A stretch of 64,000 nucleotides of DNA from positions 62,001 to 126,000 of the forward strand of contig NZ_CP042288.1 of the NCBI RefSeq assembly GCF_022559625.1. The letters are read 5' to 3'. A program made the translations under genes and the position numbers. The notes under the pieces were generated by a model. It saw only the letters and a list, made by a program, of their open reading frames with translations, was not told the DNA's origin and ran no database searches. Numbering within the stretch: the stretch's first letter is position 1; each line of letters begins with the position of its first letter. Positions 44,266 to 52,712 of this stretch are shown in pieces. The stretch comes from Aquisalinus flavus (GTDB taxonomy: Bacteria > Pseudomonadota > Alphaproteobacteria > Caulobacterales > Parvularculaceae).

Positions 44266-44787
44266 TCACTCTGTCAGCCATTCGCCACAGCCCTGCAGCC
44301 GCTCGCCATTGATCACGGCGGTGACCGAATAGGCATAGTCACTGCCGCTCATCGGGTCGCTGCAGTCCTCGCGCACCACGGTCAGTTCGAGCGAGTCCTC
44401 GCCCGATTGCAGGGAGAGGTCGAGCGGGCCTTCCATGTCCGCAGGGCGCTCGAACGGGAAGGACGCCGATCTGGTCGCATATTGCCAGTCGATGGTCACG
44501 TCCTGACCGGCAGTCAGCTCGAGCAGCCAGCCCGGCTCCTGGCCAATGGCGGTGAAATCGGCTTGGGTATCGGCCTTGCGCGTCGAGCCAGGCTGAAAGT
44601 CCGGACGACCCGGGCTGGCGTCCGAGCCGAGCGCGTCTTCCCGCGGGGCATCCCGCTCTGTCGTCGGCTCACCGGCGGGCGTTTCGCCTGACGGGCCTGA
44701 ATCGGAGACCGTGGCCTCCGGGTCGGCGCCATCGCCGCAGGCCGCGAGCAGGCACAGGGCAGTGGCGCTGAGGATCAGTCTCTTCAT
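44266..44787 (-). CDS. Lipoprotein of the COG3650 type
   Basis: 173 residues, ATG 44787 with GGGAG 8 bases upstream. Lipobox MKRLILSATALCLLAAC, then an acidic Ser/Pro/Glu linker to about residue 70. The C-terminal domain has DFTAIGQEPGWLLEL (usual GNEPFW/GTEPGW) and DCSDPMSGSDYAYSVTAVINGERLQGCG, the paired-cysteine signature of COG3650 proteins. Probably an outer-membrane or periplasmic binding domain; no function known. It ends 13 bases from the DUF2905 gene in the same direction. Confidence 0.88.
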   Translation of the reverse strand: MKRLILSATALCLLAACGDGADPEATVSDSGPSGETPAGEPTTERDAPREDALGSDASPGRPDFQPGSTRKADTQADFTAIGQEPGWLLELTAGQDVTIDWQYATRSASFPFERPADMEGPLDLSLQSGEDSLELTVVREDCSDPMSGSDYAYSVTAVINGERLQGCGEWLTE

Positions 44788-44954
44788 CGTTTGGTCTCCC
44801 GTCTTGTCGCTGCCCGGCAACAGGATTGCAGCCGGCGCGGTTCATTTTTGCTCGCCTGATATGGCGCAAGCTGTTGCCAGCCGGGGGAGAAAAGCGATAC
44901 TGACGTGATCCCGGCAGGGAGCAGCCGGTAACGGGCAAAACGGGAGAGTGATCC

Positions 44955-45173
44955 ATGCCAACGGATCCGCAACGCATCACCATTCTGGCGCGCGAGTTCA
45001 CCGCCGCGGCGCTGGAATTCCACCGGGGCAAGATGGCCGAGCGCGGCTATCGCATGGAAGGCACGATCACCCCGCGCCACTTCCAGATCATCGAGGGGCC
45101 TGAGCCGCCGAAGGACTTGTTCGATGGCCAGACGTTTTTTGCCGTCACCTTCGTGCGCAAGGACGCCGATTAA
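44955..45173 (+). CDS. Hypothetical 72-aa protein upstream of AMP nucleosidase
   Basis: Basic, compact, cytosolic: REFTAAALEFHRGKMAERGYRMEG then PRHFQIIEGPEPPKDLFDGQTFFAVTFVRK. GGGAGAG stands 7 bases before ATG. It is 21 bases upstream of amn in the same direction, which suggests a shared transcript. I recall short proteins of this shape next to AMP nucleosidase in other Alphaproteobacteria but cannot name a family. A regulatory subunit is a speculation. Confidence 0.8.
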   Translation: MPTDPQRITILAREFTAAALEFHRGKMAERGYRMEGTITPRHFQIIEGPEPPKDLFDGQTFFAVTFVRKDAD

Positions 45174-45194
45174 TTCCAGAGAAGGATTTTCGTT

Positions 45195-46712
45195 TTGGCA
45201 GCTGCTGTAAAACTCCCCCTGAAACGCGGTGACTGGCGTGCGGTGACAACGCCAGAAGAGGCGCTGGCCACGATCACGGAAGTGTACGAAGCCAGTGCCG
45301 GCAATCTCAGGGCTGCCTTCGATGCCTATCTCAAGGATGGCGCGCTGCCGGACGCCGATGCCCGTGCCATGGGGGCATTTGCCTATCCGCGCCTGCGCAT
45401 GACCTATCGTCCGGACGGGCCGGTGCCGCCATTCTCGCGCGCCTTCGGCAAGTTCGATACGCCGGGCATCTACGTCGCCGATATCACCAGGCCGCGGCTT
45501 TATGCGGCCTATCTGATCGAACAGATCGGTCTGCTGTTGGCCGAATATGATTTCAGGATGGAGATTGGTGTTTCCGATGCGGAAATTCCGTATCCTTACG
45601 TTCTGGAAAGCGGACGCGGTCTGGATACCGACGAGGTGCCGCCCTCGGTGCTCGCCCGCATCTTTCCGGTGCCGGACCTCGCCGTGATCGACGACAAGAT
45701 CCCCAATGGCGACTGGATGCCTGCCGTCGCCCTCGGCAGTGCCAGCCAGGCCGACCGGATCAAGCCGCTGTCGCTGTTCTCGGCCCTGCGCACGGATTAC
45801 TCGCTGCAGCGGCTCAAGCACTACACCGGCACCGACCCTGAGGATGTGCAGCAATTCATCCTGTTCACCAATTACCAGCGCTATATGGACGAGTTCGTCG
45901 GTATCGGCGTGGAGAAGCTGTGCCAGGACAATCATTACACGGAATTCGTCGCGCCGGGGAATGTGCGCGTTACCGCCGAAACGGAAAACGCCGAGGAGAT
46001 CGTCGCCGCCGCGCCATGGCGCCGCCACCAGATGCCGGCCTATCACCTGAAGGCAAAGGACGGCAGCGGCATCACGCTCGTCAATATCGGCGTCGGCCCG
46101 TCCAACGCCAAGACGATCACCGACCACCTTGCCGTGCTCAGGCCCCAATGCTGGATCATGATCGGCCATTGCGGCGGCCTCAGGCATTCGCAACGTCTCG
46201 GCGACTATGTGCTCGCCCATGCCTATCTGCGCTATGACGGCGTGCTCGACCAGGACCTGCCGCCGGAAATCCCGGTGCCGCCGATTGCCGAGATCCAGCA
46301 GGCGCTGCAGCGCGCCGCCGGTGTCGTCACCGGCGACAAGGGTGCCGAGCTGAAGGCGCGTCTGCGCACCGGCACGGTCGTCACCAATGACGATCGCAAC
46401 TGGGAGCTTCGCTTTTCCGAGGAAGCCCAGCGCTTCAACCAGTCCCGCGCCATCGCCGTCGACATGGAGAGCGCGACGCTGGCCGCCAATGGCTATCGCT
46501 TCCGCGTGCCTTACGGCACGCTGCTATGCGTCTCCGACAAGCCGCTGCATGGCGAGATCAAGCTGCCGGGCGCCGCCAACCGCTTCTATGAGCGGGCCAT
46601 CTCCGAGCACATGCTGATCGGCATCGAGGCGCTGGAGTCCTTGCGCCGCGACGGTGCGGACGCGCTGCATTCGCGCAAGCTGCGCAGCTTCGAGGAGCCG
46701 CCTTTCCGGTAG
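45195..46712 (+). CDS. amn: AMP nucleosidase
   Basis: 505 residues from TTG 45195 (AAGGA 8 bases upstream). Cleaves AMP to adenine and ribose 5-phosphate, controlling the adenylate pool. The N-terminal domain holds YPRLRMTYRPDGPVPPFSRAFGKF; the C-terminal nucleoside-phosphorylase-like domain has MIGHCGGLRHSQRLGDYVLAHAYLR near residues 318-342 and AVDMESATLAANGYRFRVPYGTLLCVSDKP near 428-457, with the catalytic Asp/Glu set. Length equals the proteobacterial enzyme. ATG alternatives downstream would cut the N-domain. Confidence 0.93.
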   Translation: MAAAVKLPLKRGDWRAVTTPEEALATITEVYEASAGNLRAAFDAYLKDGALPDADARAMGAFAYPRLRMTYRPDGPVPPFSRAFGKFDTPGIYVADITRPRLYAAYLIEQIGLLLAEYDFRMEIGVSDAEIPYPYVLESGRGLDTDEVPPSVLARIFPVPDLAVIDDKIPNGDWMPAVALGSASQADRIKPLSLFSALRTDYSLQRLKHYTGTDPEDVQQFILFTNYQRYMDEFVGIGVEKLCQDNHYTEFVAPGNVRVTAETENAEEIVAAAPWRRHQMPAYHLKAKDGSGITLVNIGVGPSNAKTITDHLAVLRPQCWIMIGHCGGLRHSQRLGDYVLAHAYLRYDGVLDQDLPPEIPVPPIAEIQQALQRAAGVVTGDKGAELKARLRTGTVVTNDDRNWELRFSEEAQRFNQSRAIAVDMESATLAANGYRFRVPYGTLLCVSDKPLHGEIKLPGAANRFYERAISEHMLIGIEALESLRRDGADALHSRKLRSFEEPPFR

Positions 46713-47152
46713 GCGCGGGAAAGTTATCCCCGCCGTCTGAAACCCGGTTAGTCTTCTCCCAAGCCCGGTGAGGACCGGGCGGAGGCGCTGATCGCAAAGT
46801 GTGACCTGCACGGAGGGACGGCGCATCAGGTTTCTGTCGGCGGGAGAGGGTGTGCACAGCTTTGCATCGTCCGGCGGAACGGCGTCCCGCAGTAGCCTGC
46901 GGGCGGGAGAGCTATGCAATTTGGCCCCGCATCGAACGCCGCCGTGCATGGCGAGAGCTATGCCAGTCATTTTTATTATTTAAGAGGCGATGGCCGCCAT
47001 GCACGGGCCCCCTCACTTGCCTGCTCCATACGCTCGCGGCAATAGCCGGCGGCGGCTTTTGCATGAGCGAGTAGCGAATGGCGAGTAGCGAGGTATATGT
47101 CACCATTCACAAATCACAATTCACGATTCTACTCGCTACTCGCTTCCTCTCC
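46713..47152. other. 440-base gap without a recognised gene
   Basis: Holds GC-rich hairpin-prone sequence (GGCGGGAGAG twice, near 46840 and 46900; CCCGGTGAGGACCGGG at 46765-46780), then an AT-rich bit near 46965 and a repeat block at 47067-47143. Open frames of 60-75 codons on both strands have no homology or ribosome sites. The GGGAGAG doublet recalls glycine riboswitch aptamers, but the other required motifs are missing. Confidence 0.45.
47067..47143. repeat. Direct and inverted repeat block
   Basis: GCGAGTAGCGA occurs twice in direct orientation (47067-47077, 47081-47091) and once inverted as TCGCTACTCGC (47133-47143), around an ATTCACAAATCACAATTCAC core. It lies just after the stop of the minus-strand iron unit and could form a hairpin or be a miniature insertion remnant. 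Confidence 0.6.
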
Positions 47153-47332
47153 CTACACCCGCCGCTTCATCAGTACCCAGATCGTGATCGCCACCGGCAG
47201 GCCGAGGGTCAGCCAGGACAGGGCGTCCCACAGATCATTGCCGACCAGCGCCGTGATCAGGCCGATCAGGCTCGTGACGGCGATGAACAGCGGTATCGCG
47301 AAGATGGCGCGCAGCGACAGGCGTTTCCTCAT
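47153..47332 (-). CDS. 59-aa two-helix membrane protein coupled to the PepSY gene
   Basis: ATG 47332 overlaps the TGA of the PepSY gene as ATGA, a strong translational coupling signal. The product is MRKRLSLRAIFAIPLFIAVT..., two hydrophobic helices (IFAIPLFIAVTSLIGLITALVG and ALSWLTLGLPVAITIWVLM) and a basic C-terminus MKRRV. Its coding frame matches the local codon bias. Small proteins with this topology accompany PepSY proteins in siderophore-uptake operons, from general knowledge; I cannot name the family with certainty. Confidence 0.8.
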   Translation of the reverse strand: MRKRLSLRAIFAIPLFIAVTSLIGLITALVGNDLWDALSWLTLGLPVAITIWVLMKRRV

Positions 47333-48468
47333 GTCGGTTTTCCTTCGAGTTCACGGATTTCCCGCACTTCCGCCGGCACGCTCTTGCGCCGGGTCAGCCA
47401 CAGATAGATGCCGGTGCCAAGCACGACGATGGTCATCAAATCAAGGACGAACCACAGGATCTTCAGCGGCAGCCCGCCATAATCGCCGAAATGCAGCGGG
47501 CGGGAGAGGGACAGCGCCTTGGCATACCAGGGCATCGGCCGGATACCGGCCAGCGCGCCCGTGCGCGCATCGATCAGCGCCGGGGTGATCAGTTGTTCCG
47601 TCAGCGGCGTACTGCCGTGGAAAAACACCGCGTAATGATGGCTGGTCGAGAAGTCGCCGCCGGGAAAGGCGACGAATTGCAGCTGCATGCCGGGGGCTGC
47701 TTCCTGCGCATCGCGCACGGCAGTATCGAGCGAGGCCATCCCGGCGGGTGCCGGCACGGCGCCCGCCTCGTAGCCGGCGGTCAGATCGGCCAACTCGTTA
47801 TATTTCCAGGTGTCGATGATCGGCGCTTCCAGCGTGTTGATGACACCGGTCAGGCCGACGACGGTCAGCCAGGCGACCGTCACGATGCCGAGCAGATTGT
47901 GAAAGTCGAGCCATTTGATCCGCGGTTTGCGGCTGGCCCGCACCGTGCCGAAATCGAGCTTGCGCATGAACGGCGTATAAAGAACGACGCCGGAGACGAT
48001 GGCGACGATCATCAACGCGCCCATGGCGCCGAGGAACAGCATGCCCGGCAGGCCGAGGAACATGTCCGTGTGCAACTGCAGGATCACTTCCATGAACGCG
48101 CCGCCTGTCTTGGGCGGCACCAGGTCGCCGCTGGTCGCATCGAAACTGGCAAAATGCATCAGGGTGCCGGGCGCATCCGGCGTCGGCCCGGTCGTGACAT
48201 TGATCACCGGCCGGTCGATATCGAAGCTCATATAGAGAGGCACCTCGCCGGGCCGGTTCTCCAGCGCCCGGTCGAGAATAGTATCGAGGTCGAGGAGGGG
48301 GGCGCCCGGATTGGCTGCCTGCCAGTCGTCCGGGTTCAACGCATCGTCGATCTCGTCATGAAAGATCAGCGGCAGGCCGGTAATGCACAGCATCAAGAGG
48401 AAGAGCGTCGGGATGAGGCTCGTCCATTTGTGGATCGCTGACCAGAGACGGATCGTGGCAGGTTTCAT
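47329..48468 (-). CDS. PepSY-associated TM helix family protein
   Basis: 379 residues with four helices: LIPTLFLLMLCITGLPLIF near the start, GMLFLGAMGALMIVAIVSGVVLYTPF, LLGIVTVAWLTVVGLTGVINTL, and DLMTIVVLGTGIYLWLTRRK near the end. Periplasmic PepSY-like domains lie between the first and second helices (DRALENRPGEVPLYMSFD). Such proteins are encoded with TonB-dependent siderophore receptors and are thought to reduce or release iron. It is 51 bases after the receptor gene, same strand, and overlaps the 59-aa gene. Start ATG follows AGGATCCT. Confidence 0.93.
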   Translation of the reverse strand: MKPATIRLWSAIHKWTSLIPTLFLLMLCITGLPLIFHDEIDDALNPDDWQAANPGAPLLDLDTILDRALENRPGEVPLYMSFDIDRPVINVTTGPTPDAPGTLMHFASFDATSGDLVPPKTGGAFMEVILQLHTDMFLGLPGMLFLGAMGALMIVAIVSGVVLYTPFMRKLDFGTVRASRKPRIKWLDFHNLLGIVTVAWLTVVGLTGVINTLEAPIIDTWKYNELADLTAGYEAGAVPAPAGMASLDTAVRDAQEAAPGMQLQFVAFPGGDFSTSHHYAVFFHGSTPLTEQLITPALIDARTGALAGIRPMPWYAKALSLSRPLHFGDYGGLPLKILWFVLDLMTIVVLGTGIYLWLTRRKSVPAEVREIRELEGKPT

Positions 48469-48519
48469 AGGATCCTGTCGGGCGGCGGAAAATGTCCGCC
48501 GCCCACAAAAGGGGTGTGA

Positions 48520-50679
48520 TTACATGTCCAGCGTCGCGGAGAGCACGAAGGTGCGCGGCGCGGCCTGGACCAGATAATTCGCGCCGGGGAAGCCGCCGGT
48601 CGAGGCCCAGTAGCTGTCATCCGTCACGTTCTCGGCCCGGGCACGCAGGGTGACGTTCTTGCCGCTGATCGTGAGCGGATAGCGGGCGCCGAGATCGAGA
48701 CGCGTCCACGCGTCAAGCTCTGTCGTATTGCCCTCGTTGACATATTGCTCGCCAGTATAGATGACGCGGCCATCGAGCGTCAGCCCGGGCAGGGCGGGAA
48801 CGTCCCATTCGAGGTTCACATTGGCCTGCAGTTCCGGCACGCCGATTGGCTCATTGCCTTCATTGATGCCGCCTTGCGTCTGCGAGAGTTCGGCATTGAT
48901 GAAGGTCGCGCCGCCAAGCAGGCGCACGCCCTCGGCGGGCTCGCCAAAGACCGACAGCTCGATGCCGGAATTTTCCTGCTCGCCGGAGGCGGTGAAGACA
49001 TTGTCGATGACGATGGCGTTCGGCTTCGACAGGGTAAACGCGCTGAGCGTGCCGCCGAAATTGCCGCCGTCATATTTGACGCCGAGCTCGACCTGCTCGC
49101 CGCGATAGGGCTCGAGGATCTCCCCGGCATTGTCGATCGGCGTGCCACCGGAGGAGGCCGGGGCAATCGCCCCCGGCTGCAGGCTCTCGGCGTAATTGCC
49201 GTGGACGGAGATCGTCTCCGACGGCTTGTAGACGAGCCCGAAGGACGGTGTCGTCGCGCTGTCCTCATAGCGGGACAGTTCGGCACCGGTATTGTAGTCG
49301 AAGGACGCCGTCTCGATGGTCTGATTGCGCAGGCCGATCGTGGCGATGACCTTGCCATCGAGGAAGGTCATCATGTCGACGAGGGCGAGGGAAGAATTGT
49401 CGACCTCCTCGGTCTTGCCCGGGTCCGACAGATCGCCGCCGACGAAGAAATCGGCCGCCGGGGCATCGACCGCGAACGGATCGTAGAGGTCGCCCGCAAA
49501 GCCGGCAAAGCTGGAAAAGGCGTAGGCGTTCTTCGATTCAAGCTGGATTGCCGAGGCCGAGGCGATCACGCGGTGACCGACCGGGCCGGTGGCGAAATCG
49601 GCCCGGATACCGGCATCGGCGGAGAAGACATCGTCTTCGCGGGTGTTGTCGAAGCGATAGGCACTGGTCGTGCCGTCCGCTGCCGCGCTGGGATTGGCCA
49701 GCACATTGGCTTCCTCGCCATGGCGGCCACCGGCGGCAGCCCAGACGGTGACGACATCATTCAGGTCATATTCCCCGCGCACCACGCCGAACAGCTGCGT
49801 CTCATCCGTATAGGTCCAGGGCTGGGCATAATTAGTGTCGGAATCAGGCGCTTCCGGAATCTCGCCCAGCGGCGTGACCTGCGGGCGCGGTGCGTCGATG
49901 TGATGGTCCTGCCAGCCGAGGTCGAAGGTCAGCCGCAGATCGTCGGTGCGGTAGTCCGTGCCGAGCGACAGGACGGACAGCGCGCGCTCCTGATCCTCGA
50001 TCGAGGTCTCGCCATCGCGGCGCACGGCGTTGACGCGCACGCCGAATGCGTCGCCCTCGCCGAAGCGGCGGGCAATGTCCGCCGCGCCATAGAACTGGCC
50101 GGCATTCTCGACTCCGAGGGTGTAGCGGTTCAGCGGCTCGTCTCCGGCGCGCTTGGGCACCAGGTTGAACGCCCCGCCGACACCGGAGCCGCCGGGGGCC
50201 GCGCCATTGAGGAACGAGTTGGCACCGCGAAAGACCTCGACCCGCTCAAGCAGTTCGGCGGCCACATATTGCCGCGGCAGGATGCCGTAGACACCATTAT
50301 AGGTCATGTCGTCGGAATAGACCGGAAAGCCGCGGATGACATACAGCTCCTGAAAATTGCCGAAGCCCTTGGCAACGCGCACGACCGGGTCGTTCTGAAG
50401 CACATCGCCGACGCTCTTTGCCTGCTGGTCCTTGATCAGCTTCTCCGTATAGGCCGTGCCCGCATAGGGCGCATCCATGTAATCGAGATTACCGAGCAGG
50501 CCGGCGCGGCCGCCCCGGGCGACCTGGCCGCCGGCATATTCGCCGGTGAGCTCGACCTGCGAACCGCCGGTGACCACGATGATATCCTCGCCCTCTTCGG
50601 CGGTGGTATCCTGCGCATGAGCGGGAAGCGCGGCGGCTAATAACGCGATGGCGGAGGCTGAAAGGATAAAGGATTTCAC
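48520..50679 (-). CDS. TonB-dependent siderophore receptor
   Basis: 719-residue outer-membrane barrel importing ferric siderophores. Signal peptide MKSFILSASAIALLAAALPAHA; a TonB-box candidate EDIIVVTGG; the plug domain has DVLQNDPVVRVAKGFGNFQELYVIRGFPVYSDDMTYNG, ERVEVFRGANSFLNGAAPGGSGVGGAFNLVPKR. The barrel ends LVQAAPRTFVLSATLDM with the aromatic/hydrophobic terminus. GTG start, AGGGG upstream. It heads the operon with the PepSY protein. A Fur-like site lies in front of it and a 12-bp tandem repeat in its leader. Ferrichrome/ferrioxamine-type ligand is suggested by the plug but not proven. Confidence 0.93.
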   Translation of the reverse strand: MKSFILSASAIALLAAALPAHAQDTTAEEGEDIIVVTGGSQVELTGEYAGGQVARGGRAGLLGNLDYMDAPYAGTAYTEKLIKDQQAKSVGDVLQNDPVVRVAKGFGNFQELYVIRGFPVYSDDMTYNGVYGILPRQYVAAELLERVEVFRGANSFLNGAAPGGSGVGGAFNLVPKRAGDEPLNRYTLGVENAGQFYGAADIARRFGEGDAFGVRVNAVRRDGETSIEDQERALSVLSLGTDYRTDDLRLTFDLGWQDHHIDAPRPQVTPLGEIPEAPDSDTNYAQPWTYTDETQLFGVVRGEYDLNDVVTVWAAAGGRHGEEANVLANPSAAADGTTSAYRFDNTREDDVFSADAGIRADFATGPVGHRVIASASAIQLESKNAYAFSSFAGFAGDLYDPFAVDAPAADFFVGGDLSDPGKTEEVDNSSLALVDMMTFLDGKVIATIGLRNQTIETASFDYNTGAELSRYEDSATTPSFGLVYKPSETISVHGNYAESLQPGAIAPASSGGTPIDNAGEILEPYRGEQVELGVKYDGGNFGGTLSAFTLSKPNAIVIDNVFTASGEQENSGIELSVFGEPAEGVRLLGGATFINAELSQTQGGINEGNEPIGVPELQANVNLEWDVPALPGLTLDGRVIYTGEQYVNEGNTTELDAWTRLDLGARYPLTISGKNVTLRARAENVTDDSYWASTGGFPGANYLVQAAPRTFVLSATLDM

Positions 50680-50692
50680 TGAAGGTACCCCT

Positions 50693-50724
50693 GAAACTGA
50701 AAAAGGAACTGAAAAAGGAACTGA
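50693..50724. repeat. 12-bp tandem repeat in the TonB receptor leader
   Basis: GAAACTGAAAAA, GGAACTGAAAAA and GGAACTGAGAAT stand head to tail, 14 bases upstream of the receptor start, in the untranslated leader of the minus-strand operon. Confidence 0.65.
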
Positions 50725-50748
50725 GAATGATAATGCGAGCTATTCGCA
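50722..50748 (-). promoter_or_regulatory. Possible Fur-like iron box upstream of the TonB receptor
   Basis: GAGAATGATAAT matches the left half of the classic Fur 19-mer (GATAATGATAATCATTATC), and GAAT...ATTC gives partial dyad symmetry with GCTATTC on the other side. It lies about 45-70 bases before the receptor start, where an iron repressor would act. Regulator identity (Fur, RirA, Irr) is not shown. Confidence 0.4.
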
Positions 50749-50897
50749 GAAACTATGCCGCATTGCAATAGGTGCGCCCGGTTTTTTTGGCGCGTGTCAC
50801 TCTGCGTGCGTCACCATGGGCACGACCCTGTGCTCTCTGCTGGCTTGATCACGGTTAATGGGTATAGTGCTGGTCATAACCTTCGGAGGAGAAACCC

Positions 50898-51203
50898 ATG
50901 CGCCTTGCCATCCTTGCCATTACCGCCGCTTTTTTTATCACCGGCTGCACCACCGTCGCCAAGAACTCGCTGCGCAATGATCTGCAGCGGATCGGGTTCT
51001 CGGAGAGTATTTCCGAATGCATGGCCGATCAGCTGGAAGACCGGCTCGACGGCGGCGACCTGCAGGAACTGGCCTGGCACGTCTCACGTCTGACCCGGGC
51101 CAGCAGCAGCCAGGCCGCATTTGGCTCGCTGAAAAACATCGACAACCCCCGCGTCATCGCTGCGGCGACGGCCTCGGCCCTGTCCTGCGCCCTTGCTCCA
51201 TAG
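50898..51203 (+). CDS. Small lipoprotein, 101 aa
   Basis: Start ATG 50898 with CGGAGGAG 6 bases upstream. Lipobox MRLAILAITAAFFITGC, then a soluble helical domain (LRNDLQRIGFSESISECMADQLEDRLDGGDLQELAWHVSRL) with one further Cys pair. The C-terminus CALAP ends at a TAG inside a 15-bp repeat. No family recognised. It is transcribed away from the TonB receptor and shares the intergenic region with the Fur-like site. Confidence 0.8.
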   Translation: MRLAILAITAAFFITGCTTVAKNSLRNDLQRIGFSESISECMADQLEDRLDGGDLQELAWHVSRLTRASSSQAAFGSLKNIDNPRVIAAATASALSCALAP

Positions 51204-51233
51204 GCCCTTGCTCCATAGGCCCTTGCTCCATAG
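51189..51233. repeat. Three perfect 15-bp tandem repeats across a stop codon
   Basis: GCCCTTGCTCCATAG three times. The unit is five codons long and ends in TAG, so the stop of the lipoprotein is repeated in frame three times. Confidence 0.9.
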
Positions 51234-51278
51234 GCTTGTGGCACTAACTGCCCGTCAGGCAAACAATCAGGGAAGCTG

Positions 51279-52397
51279 ATGCAACTGAACGGTAGAGCGA
51301 ATCCGCGCTTCGAGCGGGTGCGCGATGTATTCGAGGAAAGTCTGGCCAGCGGCGAAGACCTTGGCGGTGGCGTCGCGGTCACGGTCGAGGGTGAACTTGT
51401 GGTCAATCTGTCCGGCGGCTGGCAGGACCGGAAGAAGACCGAACGCTGGGCACCGGAGACGATCGTAACGATCTATTCCTCCGGCAAGGCCGTGGTCGCG
51501 CTACTGATCGCGCGGGAGGTCGGTGCCGGCCGCCTCGACTATGACGCGCCGGTCGCCTCGTACTGGCCTGAATTCGCTGCCGAAGGCAAGGGCGAGATCA
51601 CGCTGGCGCAGGCCCTGTCGCACCAGAGCGGCATTCCCGGCTTTGTCGAGGAAATGGACCCCGCCCTTTGGCTCGACTGGGACGGGTTGTGCGCGAGGAT
51701 CGCTGCAGCGAAGCCGATGTGGACGCCGGGAACGGCCAATGGCTATCATCCGCAGACGGTCGGGTTCATTGCCGGCGAGGTGCTGCGCCGCGTTACCGGG
51801 CGTACGGTCGGGCAGATCCTGCGCGAGGATTTCGCTGATCCCCACGGCATCAGGATATTCTGTGGCCTGAGCGATGAAGAGATCGCGCTGGCCTCGCACA
51901 TGACCAAGCCAACCTCCGCGCCGCTGCTGGGAGAGATGAACGACTACAAGAAGGCTGCCTTCCTGACGCGCTGGGCCTCCCCCGGCGGTGTCGCGCGCGA
52001 CGACTGGGCCAGGGCGGAGATGCCCGCGTCCAACATGCATGCCGATGCCGCCTCGCTCGCCCGGCTGATGAGCAGCTTCGCCATGGATGGCGTGTTCGAA
52101 GGCGAGCGATTATTTCCCGAGGAAGTGTTCCGCCAGGCGGTCGAGCCACGCGTCAGCGGCGATGATCTCGTCCTGCCCTTCGACCTGACCTGGGCTGCCG
52201 GACTGATGTGCAACACCGAAGGCGCCTATGGTCCCGAGCCTGCAGCCCGGGGTCATTATGGCTTTGGCGGGTCCTGCGTTTTCGCCGATCCGGTCAATCG
52301 CGTCAGCTTCGCCTATGTGCCGAACAGGATGTCGCCGCATCTCGTCGCCGATCCGCGCGCCATAAAACTGATTGGCGCGCTCTACGACAGTCTGTGA
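51279..52397 (+). CDS. Serine hydrolase, beta-lactamase/esterase EstB-like
   Basis: 372 residues, cytosolic (no signal peptide). SxxK motif in TIYSSGKAVVALL near residue 69, AQALSHQSGIPGF (the family's HxSG), and GYHPQTVGFIAGEVLRRVTGRT near 151-172 (Tyr motif, YHP in place of YxN). The C-terminal GHYGFGGSCVFADPVNRVSFAYVPNRM closes the fold. Such enzymes are carboxylesterases or peptidases. AGGGAAG precedes ATG. The 87-aa gene follows 28 bases later. Confidence 0.92.
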   Translation: MQLNGRANPRFERVRDVFEESLASGEDLGGGVAVTVEGELVVNLSGGWQDRKKTERWAPETIVTIYSSGKAVVALLIAREVGAGRLDYDAPVASYWPEFAAEGKGEITLAQALSHQSGIPGFVEEMDPALWLDWDGLCARIAAAKPMWTPGTANGYHPQTVGFIAGEVLRRVTGRTVGQILREDFADPHGIRIFCGLSDEEIALASHMTKPTSAPLLGEMNDYKKAAFLTRWASPGGVARDDWARAEMPASNMHADAASLARLMSSFAMDGVFEGERLFPEEVFRQAVEPRVSGDDLVLPFDLTWAAGLMCNTEGAYGPEPAARGHYGFGGSCVFADPVNRVSFAYVPNRMSPHLVADPRAIKLIGALYDSL

Positions 52398-52425
52398 AAG
52401 GCTCGCTGCAGCAAGGAGACGGCAC

Positions 52426-52689
52426 ATGGAATGGTTCCTGATAGGCGGTGGACTGATTGTTCTCGTCGCGATCTGGTTCCTGTTCGGCGGGAAGGGCCAG
52501 GACGAAAGCGCGATTCTTGCCGATGTGGAATCGACGCTGGCGAGCCTCAGTCCGGAGCAGCGCGACAGGGTGACGGCGCTGACCGCCGATGGCCGCAAGA
52601 TCGAGGCGATCAACTATCTGCGCGAGGACAAGGGCGTCGATCTCGCCGTTGCCAAGCGCATCGTCGACGGCTCGACGCCCTCGCTTTAG
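52426..52689 (+). CDS. Membrane-anchored protein with ribosomal L7/L12 C-domain-like tail
   Basis: 87 residues, AAGGAG 7 bases before ATG. A single helix (MEWFLIGGGLIVLVAIWFLFGG) is followed by an acidic linker and a C-terminal RKIEAINYLREDKGVDLAVAKRIVDG that matches the L7/L12 C-terminal pattern KKIxxIKxxRExTGLxLxEAKxxV. Known in several short bacterial membrane proteins, where a ribosome or translation-factor link is not established. Confidence 0.8.
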   Translation: MEWFLIGGGLIVLVAIWFLFGGKGQDESAILADVESTLASLSPEQRDRVTALTADGRKIEAINYLREDKGVDLAVAKRIVDGSTPSL

Positions 52690-52712
52690 GCTATTGTTCA
52701 GGAGGCTATTCT

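Noticed and set aside
46830..46930. Glycine riboswitch (GGGAGAG doublet)
   Set aside because: The GCCGAAGGGGCAA and other conserved aptamer parts are missing, and no glycine gene follows.
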